From positions 78,348,777 to 78,412,776 of the forward strand of contig JAMXBB010000003.1 in the NCBI GenBank assembly GCA_024138015.1: a stretch of 64,000 bases of DNA, read 5' to 3'. Made by a program: the position numbers and the translations under genes. This DNA comes from Lumnitzera littorea (lineage: Eukaryota; Streptophyta; Magnoliopsida; Myrtales; Combretaceae). A model generated the notes under the pieces. The model was given only the letters and a program-made list of their open reading frames with translations, ran no database searches and had not been told where the DNA came from. Shown in pieces: positions 1-10,322 of this stretch; positions within the stretch are counted from its first letter, which is position 1, and each line of letters opens with the position of its first letter.

Positions 1-382
1 TTAGGTAGTATTAAGATCAAGATTAGATATTATAAATAGAAACACCTATTTACAGTTAGATACTTTTACTTTAAAAAGAAATAAAGTAGATAAAAATAAC
101 ATTTATGCCCTAATATATAAAAGAAAAGAAAATAAAGGATAAAGTAGTAAAACATTGAATGTAGGTGAAAGAAGGCATTCATTATGCTACTTATATGAAA
201 GACGTTATCATGAGTAATATAATATAATATTTTATATGCCTTAAAATATTTCTTTAGCACATAATACCATAATAGAAAGAATCAACTAAAATGCCCCAAA
301 AAATAACACAAATTGGTAGCTAAATCTATAAATCATATTCATATTAATGGGGGGCAAATAATTAATGGACACTGCAAAGTCA
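1..382. other. AT-rich flank, nothing recognised
   Basis: Sequence left of the MULE. It is AT-rich with short poly-A and TATA runs. The only open frames are short, low-complexity minus-strand ones rich in Phe and Tyr. I see no domain, promoter or repeat boundary. Confidence 0.6.
372..382. repeat. Left target-site duplication of the MULE
   Basis: CTGCAAAGTCA, repeated exactly at 6866-6876 on the other side of the element. The length fits Mutator-type insertion. Confidence 0.65.
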
Positions 383-400
383 AGGAATGTATCTAGGGTA

Positions 401-575
401 GGTTCGAAAAGAAATAGTCAAAAAAGGGGCTTGGGCTGAAACCTATTATGACTAAAGGGGCAATGAAGGTACCTTTTAGAAAGGCGCATTCAGTTTTGAG
501 AAGTTTAACAAGGAAGGCGCCTTCTTTATTTTTAATGAAAGAAGAAGATACCATTTTGAAAGGCACCTTCAGCAA
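401..575 (+). repeat. MULE left terminal inverted repeat
   Basis: Reading inward: GGTTCGAAAA, AAAAAAGGGG, GGGGCAATGAAGGTAC, TTTTAGAAAGGCGC, CATTCAGTTTTG, then GAAGGCGCCTTCTT-type palindromes. The reverse complement of 6640-6856 shows the same blocks in the same order with scattered transitions. The inner part is rich in GGCGCC and GAAGAAG palindromes. Confidence 0.85.
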
Positions 576-1151
576 TAATATCAATATAATTAAAGGCGCC
601 TCCCCACTACTAAAATAATACGTGCACGAATAGAATCATTTCAGAAGCCTCTCAACTCGAACACATCCACTTCTCTCTTAAATAAGCGTAAGCTATTGCT
701 CAAATCAAACTTATTCAACCATTTCTTTTTTTTTTTTTTTTGGCAAAATCTTCTTCCAAATTCAAAAGTAAACATCTCTTGACATCCATCTACTTTAATT
801 GCATTTTTTTTTTTTTATGAATCTTGTATCATTTAAGACATTACACACTGGAAACCCTAGAATTACATGTGTTTGTGTTTTAACTTGATTAAATGTTGTT
901 TTTGTATATGAATATGTATTATATAATATGTAATTACACTATATATCAATAATTTGTATATTAGCATATAGCTTTCTCATATTAGAATTGAAATATTAGT
1001 GTGTTAAACTTCGCAATTCAAGTGTTTGGTGAAATGCTTGATAAGGAACTGTCTAATGTAGGTTATGGGAAATAACATGTGATCATGTTGTATGGTGCAT
1101 AGTAAATTATGTGCTAACCAACACAATACTTATAACGTACATAAGTAGAAA
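576..1151 (+). other. MULE 5' leader, no coding signal
   Basis: An AT-rich stretch between the left inverted repeat and the first methionine of the transposase. It has poly-T runs near 725-742 and 805-817. It probably holds the promoter and untranslated leader. I cannot place a TATA box with confidence because TATA-like strings are common here. Confidence 0.5.
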
Positions 1152-3840
1152 ATGGTAGGCATGATGAAATTTATTATTTCTGCTCAAGGAAACATTGTGA
1201 GGGGAAATTCAAGATTGGAATATGATCGTGACTTGGTGAAAATGTTAAAAGTGAGAACTGATACAAATTTCTTTGAACTCTTTGAAAGAGTTTGCTGATG
1301 TGTTAGGGTCCATCCAAGTGTTAGGGTTGAGATTTTGTATAGACATCCCAGTGCTTACTCAAGAGTTGTATCTTATTCACTAATTGCTATTAAGGACAAT
1401 GATGATATTGAAAATTTGTTTGAGATGGTGAAAGCATTTGTACAGACCTACATCCACCATCTGTACATGAGGATTGGAAAAGTGAAAGGATCTACCCCTA
1501 TCTAGGCAACATATGTGCCACTAGTTGAAGAGAACAAACAAGTAGCATACAAATATGAGTTATTGCCATGTCTGCATCTATGTGGGACAATGATAATGTA
1601 GTCAACAAAGTTGTTGGATCGATCTTGTAAAAGAAAGTTTCACATGACCATGTGGTTCAGCGAATAAGTGGCTTAGACGACGATGACAACAACAATGATG
1701 ATAATGATGACGATGACTATGAGTTTGATGGAGATGAGGACAACGATGACTATGATGATACCAATTATGAGATGTCTCCTACACTTCCCATTATACCTAA
1801 GGTAATTGCCACTCAGTCTTTGCCTACAATAATGTTTGGTATGCCTCAAGCTTAAGTTTAATAGAGCTAACACTTGCCCTAATACAACCTTTAAAGGTCT
1901 ATATGATAGAAACAAGGGTAAGGGTAAGGGATGTGATTCCCTTTTTCAACAAGGATAGAGACAATGGTTACTTAAACTTAGAGAGGGATGTAAATGAGGG
2001 GTTCAGCAACCTATAACCTAGTGAAGACCTTTATATAGGTATGAGATTCAATACCAAGTAAGAACTTGTAAGAGCTACGAAGCACTACCACATCAAACAT
2101 CATGCAAATTTTAGGTTGATAGAATCCAAAAAGAGGAAGTATTCCATCGTTTGCTCTAAACACAAGGACCACTGTAAGTGGAGATTTAAGGCATGTAAGA
2201 AGAAACTTAAAGGTATATTTGTGATAACTAGATTAGTGGGGCCCCACATTTGTGTGAACCCCATCATAAACCAAGACCATCCCTAGTTGTATGGCAATAT
2301 GATGGCTATAAATTTCTTGAATGTTATTAGAGAAGATCTCGACACAAAAATTTCTCAACTACACCGTATTATCAAAAAATAGTTTAGGTATATGATCAGC
2401 AGTAGAAGGGTATGGGTTGGTAAGATAAAGGCCATTGAAGCCATATATGGTAACTAGGAGAGATCATATGATGATTTGCCACAACTTCTTAATGCAATCT
2501 AAATGACTAACCCCGATACAATGGTTAAGTAGATGTGGAACCCTTCGAGATAATGGGAAGTGATAGAGTTAAAGTAGGTATGGTGGTCTTTTGACCTATG
2601 CATAAAGGCATGAAAGTTCTATAAGCTTGTAGTTAGTATTGACAATACGTTCTTATATAGAAAGTATTGCTACAAGTTGTTGATTGTCACTAGTATGGAT
2701 GGTATGAACTATATAGTCATACTTACCTTTGCATTGGTTGATGATGAGACGGCCAAAGCATGGGGTTGGTTTCTTATGAATCTATGGCACTATGCCTATG
2801 GTGAGCGAGTAGGCTATAAAGCCATATGTTTGATATTTGATAAAGGGACAGGCATTCAATTTGCATTGGATAGAGGCGAAAATGGGTGGAAACCTCCCTT
2901 TACAATATGATGGTGATTCATACACTATATTACAAGCAACTTCAACAAGATCCATGAGAGCTAGCAACGCAAGAAGTGGTTGACGTTTAGTGTAATGCAA
3001 GCTCAACTTCAAAAGTTTGAGAAATGCCTAGAGAATATTCTAAGTATCAAGCTTGATGCCTTGGGTTAGTTTTGTCCTTTATCGATGTAATAATGGACAC
3101 TTACATAAAATAAGGGTTATCGATTTAGGAATATGAAGTCAAACCTTATCGGAGCTTATAATTCAATATTGAAACATGTTCGCGGACTACTAATGACATT
3201 GCTTATGAGGAAGATCTTCTACAACTGTATATTAAGCTAGGATAAGAAACATAGAGAAGCGCTTAAGTAGATGGCTGGGAATTGGCTATACACCAAATAT
3301 GCTGTGGACATATTAGAGGAATAAGTCAAGCTAGTGAGTTTGCATCCGATGGTTTATTTCAATAGATACAGTAGGCTATATGAGGATGAGATTGGAAGCA
3401 AGCATGTAAGGAATGGGTTAAAGGGAGGTGAGCATGTACATATGGTAGACTTCAACAATCGCATGTACACTTACAACAAATGGTAGATATATAGGATTTT
3501 TTGCTCACATGTTATTACTACTATCAGTTTTGAGCGACTGGACAAAAATGTCATCAATCGAGGATTGGTATAAGTCCATCCATCAGGTGCAATGTTATAG
3601 AGCCCACATCTTCCCAATTAAGGATGAGTTAAGTTAACTTGTGATTCTATACCTTTAAAAAGAACGTCCTAAACCATGGTTGGAGCGAGAAAATGGTAAG
3701 CCTAAGATGAAGAGATTCCACATGACGTTAGGGAGCATCCTGACAAGATAACTTACACTTTATGTAGGAAAGAGGGCCACAATAGAAGAACGTGTCCTCA
3801 AAGGAATCAATAAGGTATTCGAATCCAAGACCAACAGCTA
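1152..3840 (+). pseudogene. MULE (MuDR-type) transposase, decayed
   Basis: This is the remnant of the protein that cuts and moves the element. In order I see: an N-terminal PB1-like stretch (about 1160-1500); an acidic Asp/Asn run (1670-1770); a MuDR-type DNA-binding region (about 2020-2290, with CSKHKDHCKWRFKACKKK); the MULE catalytic domain (about 2600-2920, with SIDNTFLYRKY, then FALVDDETAKAWGWFL); a SWIM-type zinc finger remnant (3475-3525, NKW.IYRIFCSHVITT); and a CCHC knuckle at the end (3748-3798, YTLCRKEGHNRRTCP). The first Cys of the knuckle has become Tyr, and the CxC of the SWIM finger is also lost. The frame is broken by many TAG/TAA stops and a few shifts, so it cannot make an active enzyme. 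The start at 1152 is the first Met of the recognisable frame and is a best guess. Confidence 0.85.
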
Positions 3841-4931
3841 AATGCATGCTTAGTTTTGTTTATTTACTAACTAATACGCAAGTTATAAGAAAGGTTATGT
3901 TATTTCACTATCTGACCTTATTGTTTTTTCCTCTAGGAGCCCAAACCCATAAATGGATCAATTCTTGTCGACTAGGACAAGTACAAATTGTAGCACGTTT
4001 GGGTAAGACATGTAAGACCATTGACTTATCTTCCTATCATAAACTAGTATGTTTACTCAGATCCTACTGACTTGTGTCCTTTACAAGACAAGGAGGCTTT
4101 ACATGTACAATGTTGTGAGTAGGAACTCAAACAGAACAAGTAGGTGCACGAGGCCCCTTTGGACCCTTGCATGCTACCTTACCTATAACAGGCCGACTTC
4201 ATAAGTCTAAGTCATCTCCCTTACATTTTGTTAGACCACCACTTAATCACCATACTGGTATAGAGGTGGAAGCAGAAGACTCATACTTGCTATATGGCCT
4301 ATGGAGAGCTTACCATCACACTTCAGGATGTAGAGGTGTAGTTCTGCCTCCAAGTCGATGGATTGCCAATGACCGGGATCACTTACAAAGAGTGGCCCAA
4401 GATATGTACTAGATACCTTATAGGTTTAAAGGGCTCCGATGATAGAAGAGGGTGTGTACATATAGGCTAGCTAGCAGACCATTTTGGTTCCCTACCTACT
4501 TGGGTAGATAAGAAGAAGGTTAAATGTCACACGAGAGCATATATCTTGCAAATGTTAAGAGGGTTCGTATTTGTCAACATATCCAAAAACTTGGTGCATG
4601 CTATGTTTCTCCCTCTATTAAAGGACTTCAATCAAGCTAGACAGCACAATTAGGGATCCGTATGTCTCATATGGCTATATAAACAGCTATACGGCTCATC
4701 GTTAAAGACTACTAGTAAGATGGGATGTGCTACCATTCTACTTTGAATGTGGGGTTGCGATAGGTTGCTACACATAGCCCTCTGCTTAGACATGGGATGG
4801 CCATCGATAATGAGAGGCCATTAGTTGCCAGGTGGTTTATTGGATGAGACATGATAATACACCTAACCCATATGGTGACAACCTATTGGAATGCATTTGA
4901 CAAACAGACTCTAAATCAGGTATGTATTTTA

Positions 4932-4940
4932 TACACTTTT
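4932..4940. repeat. Left 9-bp target duplication of MITE
   Basis: TACACTTTT, repeated perfectly at 5334-5342. Confidence 0.9.
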
Positions 4941-5333
4941 AGGGATAGAGCTACTAAAAGTACCCAAACTTTCATATATTTTTTTATTTTAGTACCTAAA
5001 TTTTAAACTTATTCATCTTGGTATCCTAACTTTTTAAACTAGATAAATTAGTGTTTCTATTATAACGGTCATTATAAAGAATAATTATTTGTTTCACTTT
5101 AAAAAGTTAAAATACCAAAATGAAATAATAATAAAGTTTGAGTTCTAAAATGAAAATAAAATGAAAGTCGATGTACTTATATTATTATTTTACCATTTTG
5201 TAACAATGGCTGTTATAACAAAATACAAATTTGTCTTATTCAAAAAGTTAGGGTTCTAAAATGAATGAGTTTAAAGTTTAGATATTAAAATAAAAAAATA
5301 TGAAAGTTTAGGTACTCATACAAGCTTTATCCT
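4941..5333. mobile_element. Mutator-type MITE, 393 bp, foldback
   Basis: A non-coding element whose halves are near-perfect inverted copies. The left end reads AGGGATAGAGCT and the reverse complement of the right end reads AGGATAAAGCT. The match continues through CCTAAACTTTCATAT, a poly-T run and TTTTAAACT-like blocks for about 140 bp. It is flanked by a perfect 9-bp duplication, TACACTTTT. Long inverted repeats and a 9-bp duplication point to a Mutator-derived MITE. It interrupts the PMD region, probably in an intron. Confidence 0.9.
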
Positions 5334-5342
5334 TACACTTTT
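5334..5342. repeat. Right 9-bp target duplication of MITE
   Basis: TACACTTTT, matching 4932-4940 exactly. Confidence 0.9.
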
Positions 5343-6210
5343 ATGACCATTTGTTTCAATACATTACAATGACACTAACTATAAAAACATGATCTTATAA
5401 GTCGTGTGGCAGTTATATCTAGACAAGATACTAGAGATCTTACTTAACTTCTACCACTATGGCCGTAACATTTGGATAGTACGAGTGCCAAGTAACTATT
5501 TGGAAGTTTAGTAGATTGCAAAGGACTCCACCAGCATGCAATACGAAGGAGCTTTAAACCATATCAACCTATAAGGCTAGATGGAGGTCGATTAGATCAC
5601 ACAACATCTACTACACATCATTGCCTGGAATGATAAGCACTCCCAGGTGATTCAAATCGATAGACCTAAAGGAGTGGAGAGTGGGTACCAATAGTGGTAG
5701 AAGAGGATCACTCATCGGTATATTAGCCAAAATGGAGCACTACTTAGATAGTTGATGAGACTGCCATTGACTACAACTATTTTTTCAACTTACCTCACTT
5801 TGCCTTGTCTTAATCCTCTTCTTTTTATAAGCTAAAGAGTTCTAGTAGATTAGGATCTCTCTCGATGGGGCCAATTACCAAGCATCTTGAGCCTCCATCG
5901 ATCATAGGATACAATTGTTGCACAACCATCTCTCGATTACTCACTACACTCTACATTTGGCTCAGGTTGAGGTTTAAGGACTAAATGAGGACATCCAGGC
6001 AAAATACAACCCTCTAGATCTTTACTTCACACTACCAGCTCCACATAAGGTGAGAGGAAGTTTGTCAATTCTTGGGGAGAGAATTCTTCCCAAATAGTTA
6101 CGGTTGATCCACCGCAGTTCTCCAAGCTCCTAAGTAACTAATAGAGACACAAGAGTCATAGGCTCCAACAATTCCAAAAGAGAGGAGGCCTAGTGAGAGT
6201 TTGGCATCTA

Positions 6211-6639
6211 AAGTATCTTAAGTCTTTATTAGGTCTAGGAGAAGATGAGATTATATATATTATTTTCTAGATATGTATGACCAAATGCACTAAAAATTTC
6301 TATTTATATATAATTTAATATCATTTTAATTTCTTTATGCTTCTTTCTACGTCCTGAATGTTTTTAGATTTCACGTTTTACACTAAAGTAATAAAGAACA
6401 AGTTTAGAGTTTGAGAAATGAGATGTTCATATTTTTCTTGTATTCCTTAATCAAGCAGTTACAATTGAGTTTGAGGTTAGGTTTGGCAATGTAATTTAGA
6501 TATGGAGTTTAGGTTTCTCTACTAGATTGTAGTTGTTATGTTTATGCTTAGTTTTGTAATTTGGATGGCTATTTTCCTTGCTAATTTTTTTGTTGTAGGA
6601 GTTGCTAGGGAAGGAACTTTTCATAAAAGTGTCTTCTTC
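6211..6639 (+). other. MULE 3' non-coding region
   Basis: AT-rich sequence between the last PMD-like codons and the right inverted repeat. No domain or further gene is visible. Confidence 0.5.
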
Positions 6640-6856
6640 TATTTTATGTAAAGAAGAAGGTGCCTTTTCAAAAGACGCCTTAGAAAGGTACCTTCTTCTT
6701 TAATAAAAATAGAAGAAGGTGCCTTTCCATGAAGGTGTCATCCTCGTTAAAATCAACAAAACTGAAGGCACATTTCTAAAAAGTACATTCATTGCCCCCT
6801 ACTCGTAATAAGTTTTACCTCAACCCTTTTTTCTTTTTTTTTTAATTTTTCGAGGT
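6640..6856 (-). repeat. MULE right terminal inverted repeat with internal hairpin
   Basis: The reverse complement of the left repeat, longer and with an extra internal foldback. AAGAAGAAGGTGCCTTT (about 6651-6667) pairs with AAAGGTACCTTCTTCTT (about 6684-6701). The left copy has a simpler version, so the inner part has been rearranged. Confidence 0.8.
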
Positions 6857-6865
6857 GTGTTGCTC

Positions 6866-6876
6866 CTGCAAAGTCA
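6866..6876. repeat. Right target-site duplication of the MULE
   Basis: CTGCAAAGTCA, identical to 372-382. Confidence 0.65.
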
Positions 6877-8449
6877 TGACAAATTGCATCCTAGCATAAA
6901 TAAATCTATTAAAATTTGTACATATGTCCAAAATCCACTCAAAAGTTTGGGACATGTGCTCACATTTATGAAGAAACTTGTACTTTTTCTAAATTTTTTG
7001 TTCATAAAATAATTTTAAAAAATAATAAAAAGAAAGGCAATGGAAAACCTATATATATGTATGTATATATACTGTAAGTCTTTTATCCCATTTTTCATAT
7101 TTCATACGGTACTCCTAAAAGTTCAGTAGAGGTGATGTCTCTCAACTAATAACAACTATCTTTCCAACATTGTGGTTGGTGGCCATGCTTAGAGGTAATG
7201 GTTGGTGGTCATTTTGAGTATTCTGGTTTCTCTAAATTGTATTTTGCTAAATACTTTTACTATAAATTCACTCTAACCTCCTCTACTATCAATATATATA
7301 TATATACATATATATATAAATTAAATTGATCTCACATGTTTAGTATCTATTTTAATTTTCCAAATTTCTGCCTAATTTTTACAAAAAAAATACTTGTTTA
7401 GAAATAATTCTAAGAAAGATAGCCTTTGACCTTACTAATTCCCTAAAAATTTTCTTATGTTATATTATAATATTTATGACCCTAAGATGATAAAATTAAG
7501 ACTTATGAAATATTTCTATTTATTTCTTTATTTTGACTCTCTTTTAAGTAAAAATATTAAAATAGCCTAATATTTAAGATTCCAAAAAAGTACTTACCGT
7601 CTATAGATTTTAACTGATGGAGTAATTAGACCACTATGCCTTTGAGAGAATGCAATGGGCCTGCAAGACAAGGGGTTCCAGGCTTAACAATCCTTAGAGC
7701 CAAGTTGGAGTGACCTACAAAATGAACAAAGGTAAGTTGAACAATTAGAGGTTTATTGATGGGGTCACTTTGATGCATAAGTCAATTTCATGATAACAAG
7801 AAATGGTTACAACAGAAAGTTTGTTAGGTTATGTTGAATTACCCTTTAGAGAAAGGATTATAGTAGTAATAGTCTAGGTTCCAATCTTCTCTTATCTAAT
7901 TCCTTTTGCAAGAGGTAGTGGCATTAAACCCTAAAAGTAGTACTTCTATGTCATAAATCAAGTGCTAATTTTTATGTTGTGTATGCTTATAGATATGTCA
8001 TATCCTTTGAATAAGTTACGAGATTGCTAACCTTCAACTAATTCCACCTTTATTTCTTCTTATTAGGAAGGACCTACTCTTGTTTAGGTAAGTCCTAGTA
8101 ATAACTTAGATCTTAGGTACATCACATAATCTTGGTATTAAACTTGAGGTTTTGACTAAGGGAGATGTGTTTATTCATTGTACATGTTTGATAATGTTGT
8201 TGGAGTTTGAGTAGTGGTGTCGATATCATATTTGTTGTGTTAAGAAGTGCAATAAAGAAGTCCTTGTAAGTTTGGCATTATGCATGATGCTTAAAGTGCA
8301 ATGGAATAGTACTAATTATAGTATGAATAGTATTCACTATGCTAGTAACTTGAGCTGGTTATGTATTTAAGTAGCTGTAGTAGTGGTGGTGTTAAAGCTA
8401 CTATATTGTTAAGTTATTCGAAGTAGTGGTTGTATAATGTTGAATTTAA
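6877..8449. other. Unassigned AT-rich intergenic sequence
   Basis: I recognise no gene here. There is a TA-rich microsatellite near 7290-7320, and many short stops occur in all frames. The right part (about 8200-8449) may be the leader of the gypsy element whose gag follows, but no LTR boundary is visible. Confidence 0.5.
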
Positions 8450-8839
8450 GCATATACAGTGGTATAGGGGATGTTGAGAGCAATGTTTCGGGCTATGGAA
8501 GACAAGTTAATTAGACCTAAAGGACTATCAATGAGAGACTAGACCTCTCACTAATTTCATGGAAACTATGATGACGGTAATGCAACTTATAGCTAATGTT
8601 CAACTTATTGAGGTTACACTAATTGCTACCTAACCTAATTTGGGGAGGCAAGTGGCTAGAATGCCAAGGCATAATGTGTTTAATGTAAGATGAGTAGACC
8701 CAACTTAGCATGCTCAAGTTAGAGGAGTTGAAGGGGGAGCTCGTAGAAGAATTGAACTGGAAGAGGTAAAGGAAGAGGAAGAAGCAAATGATAATTTCTA
8801 TGAAGGGGAAGATAAAGGAGGTTGAGCCCATAGATGCTT

Positions 8840-9345
8840 AGATAATGTAAAGATGCAAATGCTAAGCTTCAATGACAATAGTGATGTTGACGATTATTTA
8901 ATCTAGGAGGATAAGGTAAATAAGTTGTTAGAGTATCATGAATATGATGAAGATGTTAAGGTCCAACTTGCAACCTTTGAATTTATAGGGTATGCTGCCC
9001 TATAGTGGAAAAATTTACAAGCAACACAAAGACGAGCATGAGGATATGAGATTTGTACATGGCCTGAAACAAAACAGCTTTCTGAGGGGATGCTTTGTGC
9101 TAGATTTTTATCTGTAGGATGCCTTCATGAAGCTGTAGACCCTTAAGCAAGGATACATGAGTGTATGGTTATGTCAAAGAATTCTAAACATTAATCATTA
9201 GGTGTAAAGTAGAAGAGATAAAGGTTAGAGCTATGTCTAAAGGTTTATAGTTAGTTTGAAGTATGACATTAGGAATATAGTTGAAGTCTAACAAATAGAT
9301 ACACTCAGTGATGTTATTCGGATTTTCATAGAGGACAGAACAGTA
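8840..9345 (+). pseudogene. G0 gag remnant
   Basis: Reads as a Ty3/gypsy capsid. Visible pieces are MLSFNDNSDVDDYL, then KVNKLLEYHEYDEDVKVQLA, then FIGYAAL.WKNLQ, and later LKYDIRNIVEV with QIDTLSDVIR. These match the gag segments of the better-preserved elements E0 and E1 further right. Several frameshifts and stops break it. No zinc knuckle is left. Confidence 0.75.
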
Positions 9346-9479
9346 ATGGCATAACTTACCAAGTCAAACTCCTGTATCTCGGCCTATTGAGAGAAGACTT
9401 GATATCTTACATAGCAAGGACTACTGAGGACCAAGCTTAAAAAGAATTAATAATCGAGATAAATAGTGCGGCAAGGCCA

Positions 9480-10322
9480 TAACTACCCAGCTTGAGCTAG
9501 AAAGAGAATTACGATAAAGCTTTAAATAGAAAACTTGAGATGAAGAGTGGTTACCACCAAATTAGAATGAGACAAGGTGATGAGTGGAAGACCACTTTTA
9601 AGATGCACCATAGGTTATAAGAGTAGATAGTTATGCCATTTAGGTTAACTAATGTCCAGCACTTTCATGTACCTAATGAATCATGTGTTGCATAGACATA
9701 TAAGGAAGTGCATTGAAGTCTACTTTGATGACGTCTTCGTATACAATAAGAATTTGCCCAAGCATGTTTTGCATCTTAGGGAAGTACTAGATGTTTTACA
9801 AGCTTAAAAGCTTTATGGAAGCTTGAAGAAGCATACTCTTTTGTATGCTCGATGTAGTATTTTTTGTTTTTGTGTAGGTAAAGAAGGAGTTAGAGTAGAT
9901 GAAGAGAAGGTTAAGGCTGTAGTCAACCAACCAACCTAATAGAATGTGATCGAGATTAAGAGTTTTAATGGGCTTGCATCCTTCTATAGGTGATTTATTC
10001 GCAACTTTAATACCATAGTACCCCTCTCATCAAGCTGACTAAGAAAGGAGGGGAGTTTAGGTGGACAAATTGAGCTTATAGGAGCTTTAAAAGGTCAAGC
10101 AGAGTCTAACCACTACTGTTGTCCTAAACTTGTCAGATTTTAAGAAAGTGTGCAAGAGTGAGTGTAATGTATCTAGAGTAGGGATTAGAGTCATACTCAT
10201 GCAAGAGTGAAGGTCCATTGCTTATTTTAGTGAGAAGTTAAGTGGTACAGCCCTAAACTATTTAGTCTATGAGAAGGAGTTCTACTCCTTTATGCGTACA
10301 CTCAGTATATGGCAACATTATA
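9480..10322 (+). pseudogene. G0 reverse transcriptase and RNase H remnant
   Basis: RT motifs run from LKSGYHQIRMRQGDEWKTTF (about 9540-9600) through VMPFRLTN to the catalytic VYFDDVFVYN (about 9717-9746), in which both Asp of YxDD survive. The thumb reads GVRVDEEKVKAVVNQPT, followed by SFNGLASFYR. RNase H begins with a KLTKKGGEFRWTN-like segment and ends at IWQHY (10322). Frameshifts are present around 9640, 9860 and 10090. The RNase H end is the insertion point of the next LTR, with TTATA (10318-10322) as the possible target. Confidence 0.8.

Larger units (their letters stand above)
4140..6210 (+). pseudogene. Plant mobile domain (PMD) region of the MULE, decayed
   Basis: Downstream of the transposase and on the same strand is a remnant of the plant mobile domain, also found in MAIL1/MAIN-type host proteins and in some MULE and gypsy elements. 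Recognisable pieces are TITLQDVEV followed by VDGLPMTG (about 4315-4370), a GLKGSDD segment, and a stretch reading like the GG.LLLL.WAW core near 4722-4770. After the MITE comes QIDRPKGVESGYQ (about 5650-5690). Several frameshifts and stops are present. A break at 4919, with AG followed by GTATGTAT, looks like a splice donor, so the MITE probably lies in an intron. I cannot tell whether this was one protein with the transposase or a separate gene. Confidence 0.6.
383..6865 (+). mobile_element. Mutator-like element (MULE) with transposase and plant mobile domain
   Basis: A decayed DNA transposon of about 6.5 kb. Its two ends carry long inverted repeats (about 401-575 and 6640-6856) built on shared blocks such as GGGGCAATGAAGGTAC and CATTCAGTTTTG. 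The flanks carry an 11-bp direct repeat, CTGCAAAGTCA, at 372-382 and 6866-6876, which fits the 8-11 bp target duplications of Mutator elements. The exact outer ends are less certain, because the last 20 bases of the two ends align only with an indel. Inside are a MULE transposase remnant followed by a PMD region, both on the plus strand. A MITE is inserted at 4941-5333. Confidence 0.85.
8450..10322 (+). mobile_element. Ty3/gypsy retrotransposon remnant (G0), internally deleted
   Basis: Gag, reverse transcriptase and RNase H remnants lie in the gypsy order on the plus strand. Protease and the start of RT are missing between about 9330 and 9520. The copy stops abruptly in RNase H, just after TLSIWQHY, where an LTR starting TGTTACGACC begins at 10323. 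No LTR of its own is visible to the left. Integrase is not found in the window. Confidence 0.75.

Noticed and set aside
1652..1855. Small acidic Asp/Asn-rich protein
   Set aside because: It is the acidic linker between the N-terminal and DNA-binding parts of the MULE transposase, not a separate gene.
6877..8449. Host gene between MULE and gypsy remnant
   Set aside because: No open frame of useful length, no domain and no splice-like structure could be supported.
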